7,997 nt of DNA from an uncultured Oscillospiraceae bacterium (GCA_934675115.1 CAKUPH010000093.1:1-7997); one strand, 5' to 3'. Positions 1 through 6,643 are shown, counted from the first letter of the stretch. The notes: generated by a model from the letters alone, not told the origin. Made by a program: numbers and translations.

Positions 1-627
1 GCCGGCCTCGACCTTACCCACAAGGTCAGCGCCCACGTCAGCGGCCTTGGTGTAGATGCCGCCGCCCACACGGGCGAACAGAGCCATGAAGGAAGCGCCC
101 ATGCCGTTCATGACCATGATGTTGCCCAACTCAACGGGGTCATTGATGCCGAAGGCATAGCGCAGCAGGAAGAACCAGATGGAGATGTCCAGGATGCCCA
201 GACCGACCACGGTGAAGCCCATGACGGAGCCGGAGGAGAAGGCCACCCGCAGGCCCTTGTTCAGGCTCTCGGAAGCGGCCTGAGCGGTACGGGCGTTGGA
301 GTTGGTGGCGATCTTCATGCCGATGAAGCCGGCCAGCATGGACCAGATGCCGCCGGTGACAAAGGCGAAGGGGGTGAACTTGGAGAGCATATTGTCGCCG
401 CCGGCAAAGGCGATGACCAGCAGGATGACGAAGACGATGGCGAATACCTTGGCTACAGTGGTGTACTGATGCTTCAGGTAAGCGTTGGCGCCTTCGCGGA
501 TGGAAGATGCGATCTTGACCATTTTGTCATTTCCTTCGGGGAAGGACATGACCTTGTTGCGCTGGATCAGAGCGAAGATCAGCGCCAGTGCGGCGCCGAC
601 AAAGCCGATCCAAAAGAGGTTTTCCAT
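1..627 (-). CDS. hppA: Membrane-bound ion-translocating pyrophosphatase, N-terminal 209 residues (partial)
   Basis: Integral membrane pyrophosphatase that hydrolyses cytoplasmic pyrophosphate and pumps H+ and/or Na+ out of the cell. The gene runs off the left window edge, so only about 209 of the usual 650-700 or more residues are present. Visible are an N-terminal membrane helix (about 5-21), a conserved cytoplasmic patch with REGANAYLKHQY (about 44-55), further hydrophobic helices (about 61-76, 88-104, 133-156, 166-185), and at the very end the family's signature GGGIYTKAADVGADLVGKVE (188-207), which carries the substrate- and Mg-binding Asp and Lys residues. ATG at 627 is chosen because AAAGGAG (644-638) sits 10 bases upstream and the protein begins directly with the first helix. 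The residues that decide K+ dependence and H+ versus Na+ specificity lie outside the window. It follows trkA-trkH in the same direction but has its own promoter. Family assignment is very secure; ion specificity is not known. Confidence 0.96.
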   Translation of the reverse strand, partial: MENLFWIGFVGAALALIFALIQRNKVMSFPEGNDKMVKIASSIREGANAYLKHQYTTVAKVFAIVFVILLVIAFAGGDNMLSKFTPFAFVTGGIWSMLAGFIGMKIATNSNARTAQAASESLNKGLRVAFSSGSVMGFTVVGLGILDISIWFFLLRYAFGINDPVELGNIMVMNGMGASFMALFARVGGGIYTKAADVGADLVGKVEAG

Positions 628-688
628 TCGAACACAGCTCCTTTGTTGAGATTGGGATTACGGTCTGTTCACAAAATGTCCATTTTTT

Positions 689-716
689 ATCTTACCACAT
701 CATAGAAATTTTGCAA
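689..716 (-). promoter_or_regulatory. Promoter for hppA in the trkH-hppA gap
   Basis: Reading the minus strand, TTGCAA (716-711) and TAAGAT (694-689) are separated by 16 bases, and a TG one base before the -10 box gives an extended -10 (TGGTAAGAT). Predicted transcription start is near 682, leaving a leader of roughly 55 bases before the ATG at 627. The 156-base gap 628-783 is AT-richer than its flanks and holds nothing else I can name. In particular I see no strong hairpin terminator behind trkH, so read-through from trkA-trkH into hppA is possible. Confidence 0.6.
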
Positions 717-783
717 GAAATACTTCGCGGGATTTGGCCGGAGAAAAGCGTTTTTGATAGTTGCGACGAAAAGCCGGGGAAAA

Positions 784-2220
784 TCAGGAACGCTTCCATG
801 CATTTCGGCTAAACAGCACCAGCAGCGGGAAGATCTCCAGACGGCCCACGATCATGCAGAAGGAGAGCACCAGCTTGCTCACATCGGAGAAAAGCGAGAA
901 GTTGCCCATGGGACCGACCATTTCTAGGCCGGGGCCGACGTTGCTCACGCAGGTGATGACGGCAGTGAGGGTGGTGCCGAAGGAGAAATTGTCGAGACCC
1001 ACCACCAGTGCGGCGCAGAAGATGAAGAACATATAGATGACGAAGAAGGACTGGATGGTGTTAAGGGTCCGTTCGGCCACCGGCTCGCCGTCCAGCTTGA
1101 CCACCGAGACGGCCCGAGGGTGGATGATGGTGCGGATCTCCCGCCGGACGGTCTTGAGCAGGACGAGGATCCGGGCACACTTGATGCCGCCGCCGGTGGA
1201 ACCGGCGCAGGCTCCGATGAACATGAGCACCACAAGGCACAATCGGGAGAACTCCGGCCACATGTCAAAGTCCACCGAGGAGAATCCGGTGGTGGAGACG
1301 ATGGATGCCACCTGAAAGGCGGCGTGGCGGATGCTGTCGCCGGTGGTGTACATGCCGTGGAGGTTCCACGCGATGGCGGCGGTGCTCACCGCCACCATGA
1401 TGAGGAAGAACCGCAGTTCGTCGCTTTTGAGCACCTGCTTCACCTTGCCGCACAGCAGCAGGAAGTAGACTGCAAAGTTCACGGAGAACAGCAGCATGAA
1501 AACGGTGACCACGATCTCGATGACAGGGCTTCCGTATGCGCCGATGGAGATGTTCTTAATGGAAAAGCCGCCGGTGCCCGCCACAGCCATGGAGTGGACG
1601 ATGGAGTCGTACCACGGCATTCCGGCCAGCCGGAAAGCAAAGACTTCAATGACCGTCAGCGCCAGATAGATAGAGTAGAGGATCTTGGAGGACTGGGAGG
1701 CCTTGGGCACCAGCTTGGAGGTGATGGGGCCGGGGCTTTCGGCCCGGATGAGGTAGGTGGAGCTAATGCCCAGCGAGGGCAGCAGGGCGGTGGTGAGGAT
1801 GAGCACGCCCATGCCGCCCAGCCAGTGGGTGAAGGCCCGCCAGAACAGCAGGCCCTGAGGCAGACCCTCCACCGCATGGAGAACGGTCGCACCGGTGGTG
1901 GTGAAGCCGGAAATGGTCTCAAACAGACAGTCAACGTAAGAGCCGAACTGGTGGGAGAACCAGAAGGGCAGCGCCCCGAAGACGCCCAGCAGCACCCAAA
2001 TCAGGCCCACGGTGAAAAAGCCCTCCCGGGCAAAAAAGGCGCGGTCGGCCCGGATGAGGAACCGGAAGCAGAGTCCTACCGGGACGATGATGGCAATAGC
2101 CTGCAAAAAGGGGAGCGGGTCCTCGTGGTAAAACAGTGCCACGAACAGGGGGATCAGCAGAGACGCGGCTTCCACCAGCAGGGTGGAGCCGGTGATGCGG
2201 ATGACCAGCTTGAAATTCAT
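784..2220 (-). CDS. trkH: Trk-type potassium uptake protein, membrane subunit TrkH
   Basis: Ion-conducting membrane subunit of the Trk/Ktr K+ uptake system, 478 residues, the normal family length. The four M1-P-M2 repeats are recognisable by their selectivity-filter loops: SGFTTTGAT (104-112), AGTGGFS (214-220), STTGFSS (309-315) and SNVGPG (426-431). Other family marks are HWLGGMGVL (132-140), the GSTGGGIK stretch (340-347) that forms the intramembrane gating loop after the third filter, and the final VGRLEIFPLLVLF (458-470). The start ATG at 2220 has GGAGG at 2231-2227, 6 bases upstream and inside the last codons of trkA, so the two genes are probably translationally coupled. Its partner is the RCK protein encoded immediately upstream. 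The TrkH and KtrB branches cannot be separated with certainty by eye; the two-RCK partner favours TrkH. Confidence 0.96.
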   Translation of the reverse strand: MNFKLVIRITGSTLLVEAASLLIPLFVALFYHEDPLPFLQAIAIIVPVGLCFRFLIRADRAFFAREGFFTVGLIWVLLGVFGALPFWFSHQFGSYVDCLFETISGFTTTGATVLHAVEGLPQGLLFWRAFTHWLGGMGVLILTTALLPSLGISSTYLIRAESPGPITSKLVPKASQSSKILYSIYLALTVIEVFAFRLAGMPWYDSIVHSMAVAGTGGFSIKNISIGAYGSPVIEIVVTVFMLLFSVNFAVYFLLLCGKVKQVLKSDELRFFLIMVAVSTAAIAWNLHGMYTTGDSIRHAAFQVASIVSTTGFSSVDFDMWPEFSRLCLVVLMFIGACAGSTGGGIKCARILVLLKTVRREIRTIIHPRAVSVVKLDGEPVAERTLNTIQSFFVIYMFFIFCAALVVGLDNFSFGTTLTAVITCVSNVGPGLEMVGPMGNFSLFSDVSKLVLSFCMIVGRLEIFPLLVLFSRNAWKRS

Positions 2221-2222
2221 GG

Positions 2223-3608
2223 TCAGCCTCCGATCCCGAAGGGGTCCGCGTAGATAGCGTTCAGATCCATGATGCCGCTGTCCTTGGCCACCACGATGGC
2301 GGTGTCGCCCTCCTGAAGGGAGGTGGAGCCCTCCGGGATGATGATGCGTCCGGCCCGGACGATGACGGCAATGAGGAAGCCCTTTTTCAGCCGCAGGCTC
2401 TTCAGCGGGACTCCCAGATAGTGGGTGGTGGGCCCGGCCACGAACTCCATGGCCTCGGCGTGGCCGTCGGCGATTTTGTAGAGGGCGTTCATGACGCTGC
2501 CCTTGGAGTTCTGGATGCCGCGGACGGTCCGCAGGATCTGGTAGGCGGTGGTGAGCTTGGGGGACACTACGGAGTCCAGCCCGGCGGAGCGGGCGATGCT
2601 GGCATAGTTCTGGCGGCTGGACTTGGCCACCACCTTGGAAACGCCGTTCTGGTGGGCGTAGAGGGAGATGATGAGGTTGTCCTCATCCCGGTCAGTGAGG
2701 GCCACGAAGGCGTCGTTGGAGGTCATGCGCTCCTCGGTGAGCAGCTCGGGATCCGTGCCGTCGCCATGGATGACCAGACACCGGGGGAAGGACTCGGACA
2801 GCTGGCGGCAGCGGAGCTCATTGCGCTCCACCACCTTGCAGTCCATGCCCAGATGGGTGAGGATATCCAGTAGGTAATAGGCGATGCGGCCGCCGCCGAT
2901 GATAAAGACGGAGCGGACCTTGTGGTTGTCCCGGCCCAGCAGGCGGAACAGCTGATGGATGCCGGCGGGGGTGCCGGCGGCGTACATTTTGTCTCCCAGG
3001 GCGGGCACAAAACTTCCGTCCGGGATGTAGACCTCGCCGTCCCGCTCCGCGGCGCAGAACAGGATGGGCAGCTCCCGGATGCGGGAGGACAGGGAGGACA
3101 GGGCCCGGCCGCTCAGGCCGTCCCGCTCCTGTACGCGGAAGCTGACGATCTCCACCTGCCCCCGGGCGAAGGTGTCGATGTTGGCGGCGGAGGGGAAGCG
3201 AAGCAGCCGGGAGATCTCCTCGGCGGTGGCAAACTCCGGGTTGATGATCATGTTGATGCCCAGATCGTTTTTCAGCACCTGCACGTCGGACATATACTCG
3301 GTGCTCCGGACGCGGGCCACGGTGTAGGCGGCGCTCATCTGATGGGCGCAGTGGCAGCAGAGAATGTTGATCTCATCGGAATTGGTTGCGGCAATCAGGA
3401 TGTCGGCGGCGGCCACGTTGGCCTCCCGCAGCACGGCCTGAGAGGCACAGTTGCCCTTGGTGCACATGACGTCCAACTGGTCGGATACCTTGGTGAGGAT
3501 CTCGTCCCGGATATCAATGACGGTGACGCTGTGGCCCTCGTCGGCCAGATGTTCGGCCAGAGTTGTGCCGACCTTGCCCGCACCGGCAATGATGATATTC
3601 AAGTCCAC
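2223..3608 (-). CDS. trkA: Trk potassium uptake system regulatory subunit TrkA (two RCK domains)
   Basis: Cytoplasmic nucleotide-binding subunit that gates TrkH. At 461 residues it has the full-length TrkA layout: RCK-N 1 (about 1-120) with the Rossmann loop AGAGKVG (8-14) and an acidic residue ending the second strand (IDIRDE, Asp32); RCK-C/TrkA_C 1 (about 140-225); RCK-N 2 (about 231-350) with IIGGGRIAYYLL (236-247) and VVERNE (259-264); RCK-C 2 (about 375-455). Both nucleotide loops look intact, so both lobes could bind NAD(H) or adenine nucleotides. The start is GTG at 3608; there is no in-frame ATG nearby, and a modest AGAGAG purine run precedes it. An out-of-frame ATG at 3612 should be ignored. 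It is the first gene of the trkA-trkH operon: its TGA (2225-2223) is only 2 bases before the trkH ATG. Confidence 0.96.
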   Translation of the reverse strand: MDLNIIIAGAGKVGTTLAEHLADEGHSVTVIDIRDEILTKVSDQLDVMCTKGNCASQAVLREANVAAADILIAATNSDEINILCCHCAHQMSAAYTVARVRSTEYMSDVQVLKNDLGINMIINPEFATAEEISRLLRFPSAANIDTFARGQVEIVSFRVQERDGLSGRALSSLSSRIRELPILFCAAERDGEVYIPDGSFVPALGDKMYAAGTPAGIHQLFRLLGRDNHKVRSVFIIGGGRIAYYLLDILTHLGMDCKVVERNELRCRQLSESFPRCLVIHGDGTDPELLTEERMTSNDAFVALTDRDEDNLIISLYAHQNGVSKVVAKSSRQNYASIARSAGLDSVVSPKLTTAYQILRTVRGIQNSKGSVMNALYKIADGHAEAMEFVAGPTTHYLGVPLKSLRLKKGFLIAVIVRAGRIIIPEGSTSLQEGDTAIVVAKDSGIMDLNAIYADPFGIGG

Positions 3609-3640
3609 TCATCTCTCTTTCGGATAATTGAAGCGTGTCT

Positions 3641-3669
3641 ATTGTAATGGAGCGCGGCGCAAAAAGCAA
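3641..3669 (-). promoter_or_regulatory. Promoter for the trkA-trkH operon
   Basis: On the minus strand TTGCTT (3669-3664) and TACAAT (3646-3641, five of six consensus bases) are spaced by exactly 17 bases. The predicted start is near 3634, giving a leader of about 25 bases to the GTG at 3608. The -35 box lies about 28 bases from the -35 box of the divergent uridine phosphorylase promoter, so the 149-base gap 3609-3757 is a compact two-way control region. No clear operator palindrome was recognised in it. Confidence 0.6.
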
Positions 3670-3697
3670 GAGCGAAAGCGGTGGAGAACAGCGGTTC

Positions 3698-3726
3698 TTG
3701 CGTTTTTGCGGCGCGGATCATATAAT
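3698..3726 (+). promoter_or_regulatory. Promoter for the uridine phosphorylase gene
   Basis: TTGCGT (3698-3703), a 17-base spacer, then a perfect TATAAT (3721-3726). The predicted start is near 3733, about 25 bases before the ATG at 3758. This placement also shows that the upstream in-frame ATG at 3635 cannot be the translation start, because it would lie ahead of the promoter. Confidence 0.72.
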
Positions 3727-3757
3727 AAAGGAAAATCTAACTGCGGAGGGCTGCCGA

Positions 3758-4528
3758 ATGATCGCCACGGAACGCCAGTACCATATCAACTGCCTGCCCG
3801 GAGAGGTGGGACGTTACTGTATCCTCCCGGGGGACCCGGGCCGGTGCGAAAAGATCGCCCGGTATTTTGACAACGCCGTTCATGTGACCGCCAACCGGGA
3901 ATTTGTGACCTATACCGGGACGCTGCTGGGCGAAAAGGTGAGCGTGGTGTCCACCGGCATCGGCGGGCCGTCCGCCGTTATCGCGATGGAGGAGCTGACC
4001 GCCGTCGGTGCGGATACCTTTATCCGGGTGGGCACCTGCGGCGGCATCAGGCTGGACGTCAAGAGCGGCGATCTGGTGGTGGCCACCGGCGCGGTGCGAA
4101 TGGAGGGCACCAGCCGGGAATACGCGCCCATCGAGTACCCGGCGGTGCCGGATTATCAGGTGCTGTCCGCCCTGACTGACGCGGCCCGGGCCTCCGGGCG
4201 GAGCTGGCACGCCGGAGTTGTCCAGTGCAAGGACTCGTTCTACGGCCAGCACTCGCCGGGCCGGATGCCGGTGTCCTACGAGCTGGAGCAGAAATGGGAG
4301 GCGTGGAAGCGCCTTGGGGTGCTGGCGTCCGAGATGGAGTCTGCGGCGCTGTTTGTGGCGGCAAACGCCCTCGGCGTGCGCTGCGGCTCTGTGTTCCATG
4401 TGATCTGGAATCAGGAGCGCAACGCCGCGGGGCTGGATCAGATCCGGGATGAGGATACGGATGCCGCCGTCCGCGCGGGAGTCGAAGCATTGAAGCTCCT
4501 CATCCGCAGGGACCGGGGCGAAGCGTAA
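3758..4528 (+). CDS. udp: Uridine phosphorylase-type nucleoside phosphorylase
   Basis: Cytoplasmic enzyme of pyrimidine salvage, splitting a nucleoside with phosphate into free base and (deoxy)ribose-1-phosphate. The 256 residues match the usual 250-260 of the NP-I family. Seen in order: LPGDPGR (23-29, phosphate contact), a conserved Arg47, STGIGGPS (65-72), RVGTCGG (90-96, the phosphate-binding Arg-x-Gly-Thr motif), FYGQHSPGR (161-169), where Gln164 and Arg169 may correspond to the uracil-reading Gln/Arg pair of E. coli Udp, and EMESAALF (192-199), the ribose-binding Glu-Met-Glu. ATG 3758 is chosen over an in-frame ATG at 3635 because GGAGG lies 8 bases upstream (3745-3749) and a TATAAT promoter lies between the two ATGs. 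It appears to be a one-gene transcript ending in the hairpin at 4536-4577. Uridine is the likeliest substrate, but other nucleosides are possible. Confidence 0.92.
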   Translation: MIATERQYHINCLPGEVGRYCILPGDPGRCEKIARYFDNAVHVTANREFVTYTGTLLGEKVSVVSTGIGGPSAVIAMEELTAVGADTFIRVGTCGGIRLDVKSGDLVVATGAVRMEGTSREYAPIEYPAVPDYQVLSALTDAARASGRSWHAGVVQCKDSFYGQHSPGRMPVSYELEQKWEAWKRLGVLASEMESAALFVAANALGVRCGSVFHVIWNQERNAAGLDQIRDEDTDAAVRAGVEALKLLIRRDRGEA

Positions 4529-4535
4529 AAGGAAG

Positions 4536-4577
4536 AACGCCGGACGGAACAGGATTCAGTCTGTTCCGTCCGGCGTT
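4536..4577. terminator. Two-way hairpin terminator between convergent genes
   Basis: A perfect 17-bp inverted repeat, AACGCCGGACGGAACAG (4536-4552) with its complement at 4561-4577 and an 8-base loop, starts 8 bases after the uridine phosphorylase stop. On the plus strand it is followed only by a short T run (4576-4578); on the minus strand the tail reads TTCTTCCTTTT. The right arm and the loop also code for the end and the stop codon of the small minus-strand gene. Confidence 0.85.
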
Positions 4578-4753
4578 TCCGTATTCCCGGGGACGCTGAG
4601 GGCCAGCAGAGCCAGATCATCGCCGATGACGGTGAACAGTGCCGCCAGCAGGGCCAGTTCGTCGGCACTCTTGCCCTGCGCGATGGCGGCGGAGACCGCC
4701 GTGGCCGCGGCCAGCAGCGCGTTTCCCTCGGCCGGTGTCAGGGCAGAGCGCAA
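4556..4753 (-). CDS. Small helical protein, possibly of the DUF6774 type
   Basis: A 65-residue protein with a very Ala/Leu-rich core: ALLAAATAVSAAIAQGKSAD, followed by ELALLAALFTVIGDDLALLA. This pattern (helix, an Ala-Gln-Gly-x-Ser turn, Glu-Leu-x-Leu-Leu-Ala-x-Leu-Phe, then Ile-Gly-Asp-x-Leu-Ala) closely resembles small proteins common in Clostridia that I believe are grouped as DUF6774; their function is unknown. It would pack as two short amphipathic helices and has no clear signal peptide. I place the start at TTG 4753, because GAGGTG (4766-4761) lies 7 bases upstream, a textbook site. A GTG at 4768 in the same frame would give 70 residues but has no ribosome binding site. The stop TGA (4558-4556) falls in the loop of the terminator hairpin. 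It is convergent to uridine phosphorylase and divergent from the regulator; a weak -10-like TAGAAT is at 4795-4790 with no convincing -35. Confidence 0.66.
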   Translation of the reverse strand: MRSALTPAEGNALLAAATAVSAAIAQGKSADELALLAALFTVIGDDLALLALSVPGNTETPDGTD

Positions 4754-4838
4754 CGGCGCACACCTCACTTTGCGGAAAAGCCGCGACCCATTCTATGCGG
4801 GAGAAGTGCGTGTGGGGACGAAGGGGTACAGCCCCGAT

Positions 4839-4867
4839 TTGACAGGTTGGCACGGTGCTGGTATAAT
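4839..4867 (+). promoter_or_regulatory. Fully consensus extended -10 promoter for the regulator-like gene
   Basis: TTGACA (4839-4844), a 17-base spacer and TATAAT (4862-4867) match the vegetative sigma factor consensus at all twelve positions, and TG at 4859-4860 adds an extended -10. The predicted start is near 4874, about 46 bases before the GTG at 4920. It sits in the 151-base divergent gap 4769-4919. Confidence 0.88.
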
Positions 4868-4919
4868 TGCGAAAATCGTGCATTTTGTCAGAAAAAGCGG
4901 ATAAGAGAGATGATGACTT

Positions 4920-5825
4920 GTGGATATTACACTTGGAATGCTGCTGGATCCCCTGCAGGACTGCACTTGGAACATTCAGCGGGAGGAGCAGCTGGAGCAG
5001 ATCTGCCGCGGGGTGGAGCTGCTGCCCCGGGACGGTGGGGAGCTGAAAGAGGACGTGGTCTACCTGACGGATTCCTACCGGACGGAAACGGTGTATGAGG
5101 TATATCAGGCCTGCCCCTTCCGGGAAAAGCTCTGCCTGCTGTATATATGTGCGCTTGGGGAGGAGCCGGTGTCCGTATGCAGCGTATCCATTGAAACGCC
5201 CCGGGAGCTGTCTGTTATCCTCAATCAGCTGGTGGGAAAGTTCTTTCAGTATATGAACTGGGAGCGGAATCTGGATACCTGTATTCTGAAAAACGCACCG
5301 ATGGAGCAACTGCTGGACACCGCTGTATCCATGATTGGCAGCCCGATTCAGCTGTATGATCCCAGCCTGAAGCTGATCGCATCCTCGTCCATGGATTCCG
5401 ACGATATGCTCTATCAGGAGATCAGAGAAAACCACGGCCTGAACCGGAAAACGGCGGAGTATTTGAGTGAGATCAACTTTTTCCCGCCGGACGACGTGGA
5501 TCCGAGTCCCATTCTGCTGTATGAGGACAGTCCGATCTCTCCATACGTCCAGCTTTTTTACCGGGTGGATGTGGCAGGCCGTATCAAGGCGATCGTCTAT
5601 GTCGTGTTTTCCGGAAAAGCGTATTCTCCTATTGCCGTGCGGCTGATGCATCTGCTGGTGGAAAAGGTCGGCATCGCCGTGGAGCAGAACGACATACTGG
5701 ACAGCGGTTTTGTCCGGAAGTTTGACCTGAAGCTGCCCCATCCGAAGAGCTGCTTCTTTGACTATGATGAGTACACGCTGGTGCATATGGCGACGATTCT
5801 CCCACCGGATACCGCATCGCCGTGA
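4920..5825 (+). CDS. PucR/CdaR-like transcriptional regulator, lacking its C-terminal DNA-binding domain
   Basis: The 301-residue product resembles the N-terminal sensing part of Firmicute PucR/CdaR-like regulators. It has a helical lead-in (1-35), an alpha/beta region (about 40-115), then a GAF-like ligand-sensing region (about 125-255), with LYDPSLKLIASSS (145-157) and a C-terminal strand-helix unit that includes IKAIVYVVFSG (222-232). SCFFDYDEYTLVHM (277-290) looks like the conserved strand-helix that in this family directly precedes the C-terminal helix-turn-helix. Here the frame ends 11 residues later, in PPDTASP, which looks non-native. The DNA-binding domain is therefore missing, and full-length relatives (roughly 400-500 residues) are much longer. 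Possible extra loss between about 263 and 276 is treated as a separate finding. The start GTG 4920 is the only in-frame choice after a TGA at 4914; a weak AAGAGAG precedes it. The ligand is unknown. The truncated protein could not bind DNA in the usual way, so it is probably non-functional or a decoy. Confidence 0.72.
   Translation: MDITLGMLLDPLQDCTWNIQREEQLEQICRGVELLPRDGGELKEDVVYLTDSYRTETVYEVYQACPFREKLCLLYICALGEEPVSVCSVSIETPRELSVILNQLVGKFFQYMNWERNLDTCILKNAPMEQLLDTAVSMIGSPIQLYDPSLKLIASSSMDSDDMLYQEIRENHGLNRKTAEYLSEINFFPPDDVDPSPILLYEDSPISPYVQLFYRVDVAGRIKAIVYVVFSGKAYSPIAVRLMHLLVEKVGIAVEQNDILDSGFVRKFDLKLPHPKSCFFDYDEYTLVHMATILPPDTASP
5772..5806 (+). other. Presumed deletion/fusion junction between regulator and symporter remnants
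   Basis: Regulator-like protein sequence in one frame stops being recognisable near Met290 (5787-5789). Symporter-like sequence begins in the next frame no later than Thr-Gly-Tyr-Arg-Ile-Ala at 5804-5821. That frame is open back to a TGA at 5768-5770 and may already be symporter sequence from about 5783. The break therefore lies somewhere in 5772-5806. No transposon end or long direct repeat is visible, so an illegitimate deletion between neighbouring genes or an assembly join are the two readings. The exact base cannot be fixed without relatives. Confidence 0.6.
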
Positions 5826-6643
5826 TTGCCATGGCGGCCGCCGGCGCGCTCCTATATCTGGGCACCGGCCTCGGCACCAAGGAGCACGTTACGCTGGCGG
5901 AGATGGAGCACGAGCACGGCAATCAGCCCGAGGCTCCCTCCGTGTGGGCCGCGCTGAAGAGCATCGGCAAGAACAAGTACGCGCTGATCCTCATCGGCTA
6001 CTGCCTGATGGGCATGCTGGCGCAGGGCGTCCGCAGCAATCTGATGACCTTCTATGTGGTCAACTATCTGGAAGATCCCAATCTGACCGCCATGTCCGTT
6101 ATGATGACGGAGACCTATATCATCCCGGTGTGCGGCGTCCTGCTGGTGCCCGCGCTGACCAAGAAGTTCGGCCGCCGGAAGATCATGATTTTCGGCTCCG
6201 CCTGCATGACGCTGGTGGGTGTGGTCAGCCTATTGGCCAAGCGGAATCTCCCGCTGGTCTATCTGGGCGGCGCGCTGGTTGGCGTTGCTTACTGCTTCAC
6301 CCTGTCCGTGGTCTGGGGCGCCCTTCCTGACGCATCCGATTACGGCTATCACAAGACCGGCGTCAGCGTTCCCGGTATGCTTTTTGCGTTCGCGACGCTG
6401 GCTATGGGCTGCGGCAGCGGTGTTGCCGGCTTCTTGGCGTCTGTGGTACTGAATTTCTTCCATTATGACAATACCGCTATGGTCCAGACGGAGAGCGTCT
6501 GCAACGGCATTTACCTCGGCTTCGGCGGAGTCACGATCATCTTTGGTATTCTGATGATGGTCTGCGGTTTTCTCTATACGCTCAGCGAGGACAAGATGAT
6601 CAAGATCCGCGCGGACCTTGAAGAGCGGATGGCGCGGAAATGA
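5822..6643 (+). pseudogene. GPH-family sugar:cation symporter (MFS), C-terminal half only
   Basis: This 273-residue open frame corresponds to the second half of a glycoside-pentoside-hexuronide:cation symporter; full members have about 450-500 residues and 12 membrane helices. It shows the tail of helix 6 (1-13), a charged central loop (19-52, with GTKEHV), and helices 7-12 at about 53-81, 95-111, 121-138, 144-165, 184-212 and 230-253. The helix 10-11 loop DASDYGYHKTGVSVPG (170-185) corresponds to the family's Asp-Tyr-Gly-x-x-Lys-Thr-Gly motif. The N-terminal half, which carries the usual cation-coupling Asp residues, is absent. Its first possible start, GTG 5822, has no ribosome binding site but overlaps the regulator stop as GTGA. 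Homology extends upstream of this GTG to about 5804 or earlier, so the start is an accident of truncation. Transport activity is unlikely. The specific sugar cannot be told. Confidence 0.78.

Noticed and set aside
674..684. Shared CATTTTGT word in the hppA leader and near 4881 as a common regulatory element
   Set aside because: An 8-base AT-rich word at differing positions relative to the promoters is not enough to claim a shared site.
1120..2253. A 377-codon open frame on the plus strand opposite trkH
   Set aside because: The protein is Gly/His/Gln/Asp-rich low-complexity sequence typical of the antisense of GC-rich membrane genes. trkH on the other strand is unmistakable.
2922..3647. A 241-codon plus-strand open frame opposite trkA
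   Set aside because: Gly/Val/His-rich antisense shadow with no motif, and it would cross the trkA start and promoter.
3635..3757. Upstream in-frame ATG at 3635 for uridine phosphorylase
   Set aside because: The extra 41 residues do not resemble the family, there is no ribosome binding site, and the TATAAT promoter at 3721-3726 lies downstream of it.
4823..4835. Small GGGG...CCCC hairpin just upstream of the consensus promoter as an operator
   Set aside because: Only 4 bp of stem with a short loop, which is expected by chance in GC-rich DNA.
4617..5786. A 389-codon open frame on the minus strand opposite the regulator
   Set aside because: It is antisense to a frame with a perfect promoter and a coherent domain pattern. 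Its protein is His/Gln-rich without a recognisable domain, and its end degenerates into Arg/Gly-rich sequence over the small gene.
5760..5830. Programmed ribosomal frameshift joining regulator and symporter
   Set aside because: No slippery sequence or downstream structure is visible, and the two protein families are not known partners in a fusion. Both lack large conserved parts at the junction, which fits deletion better.
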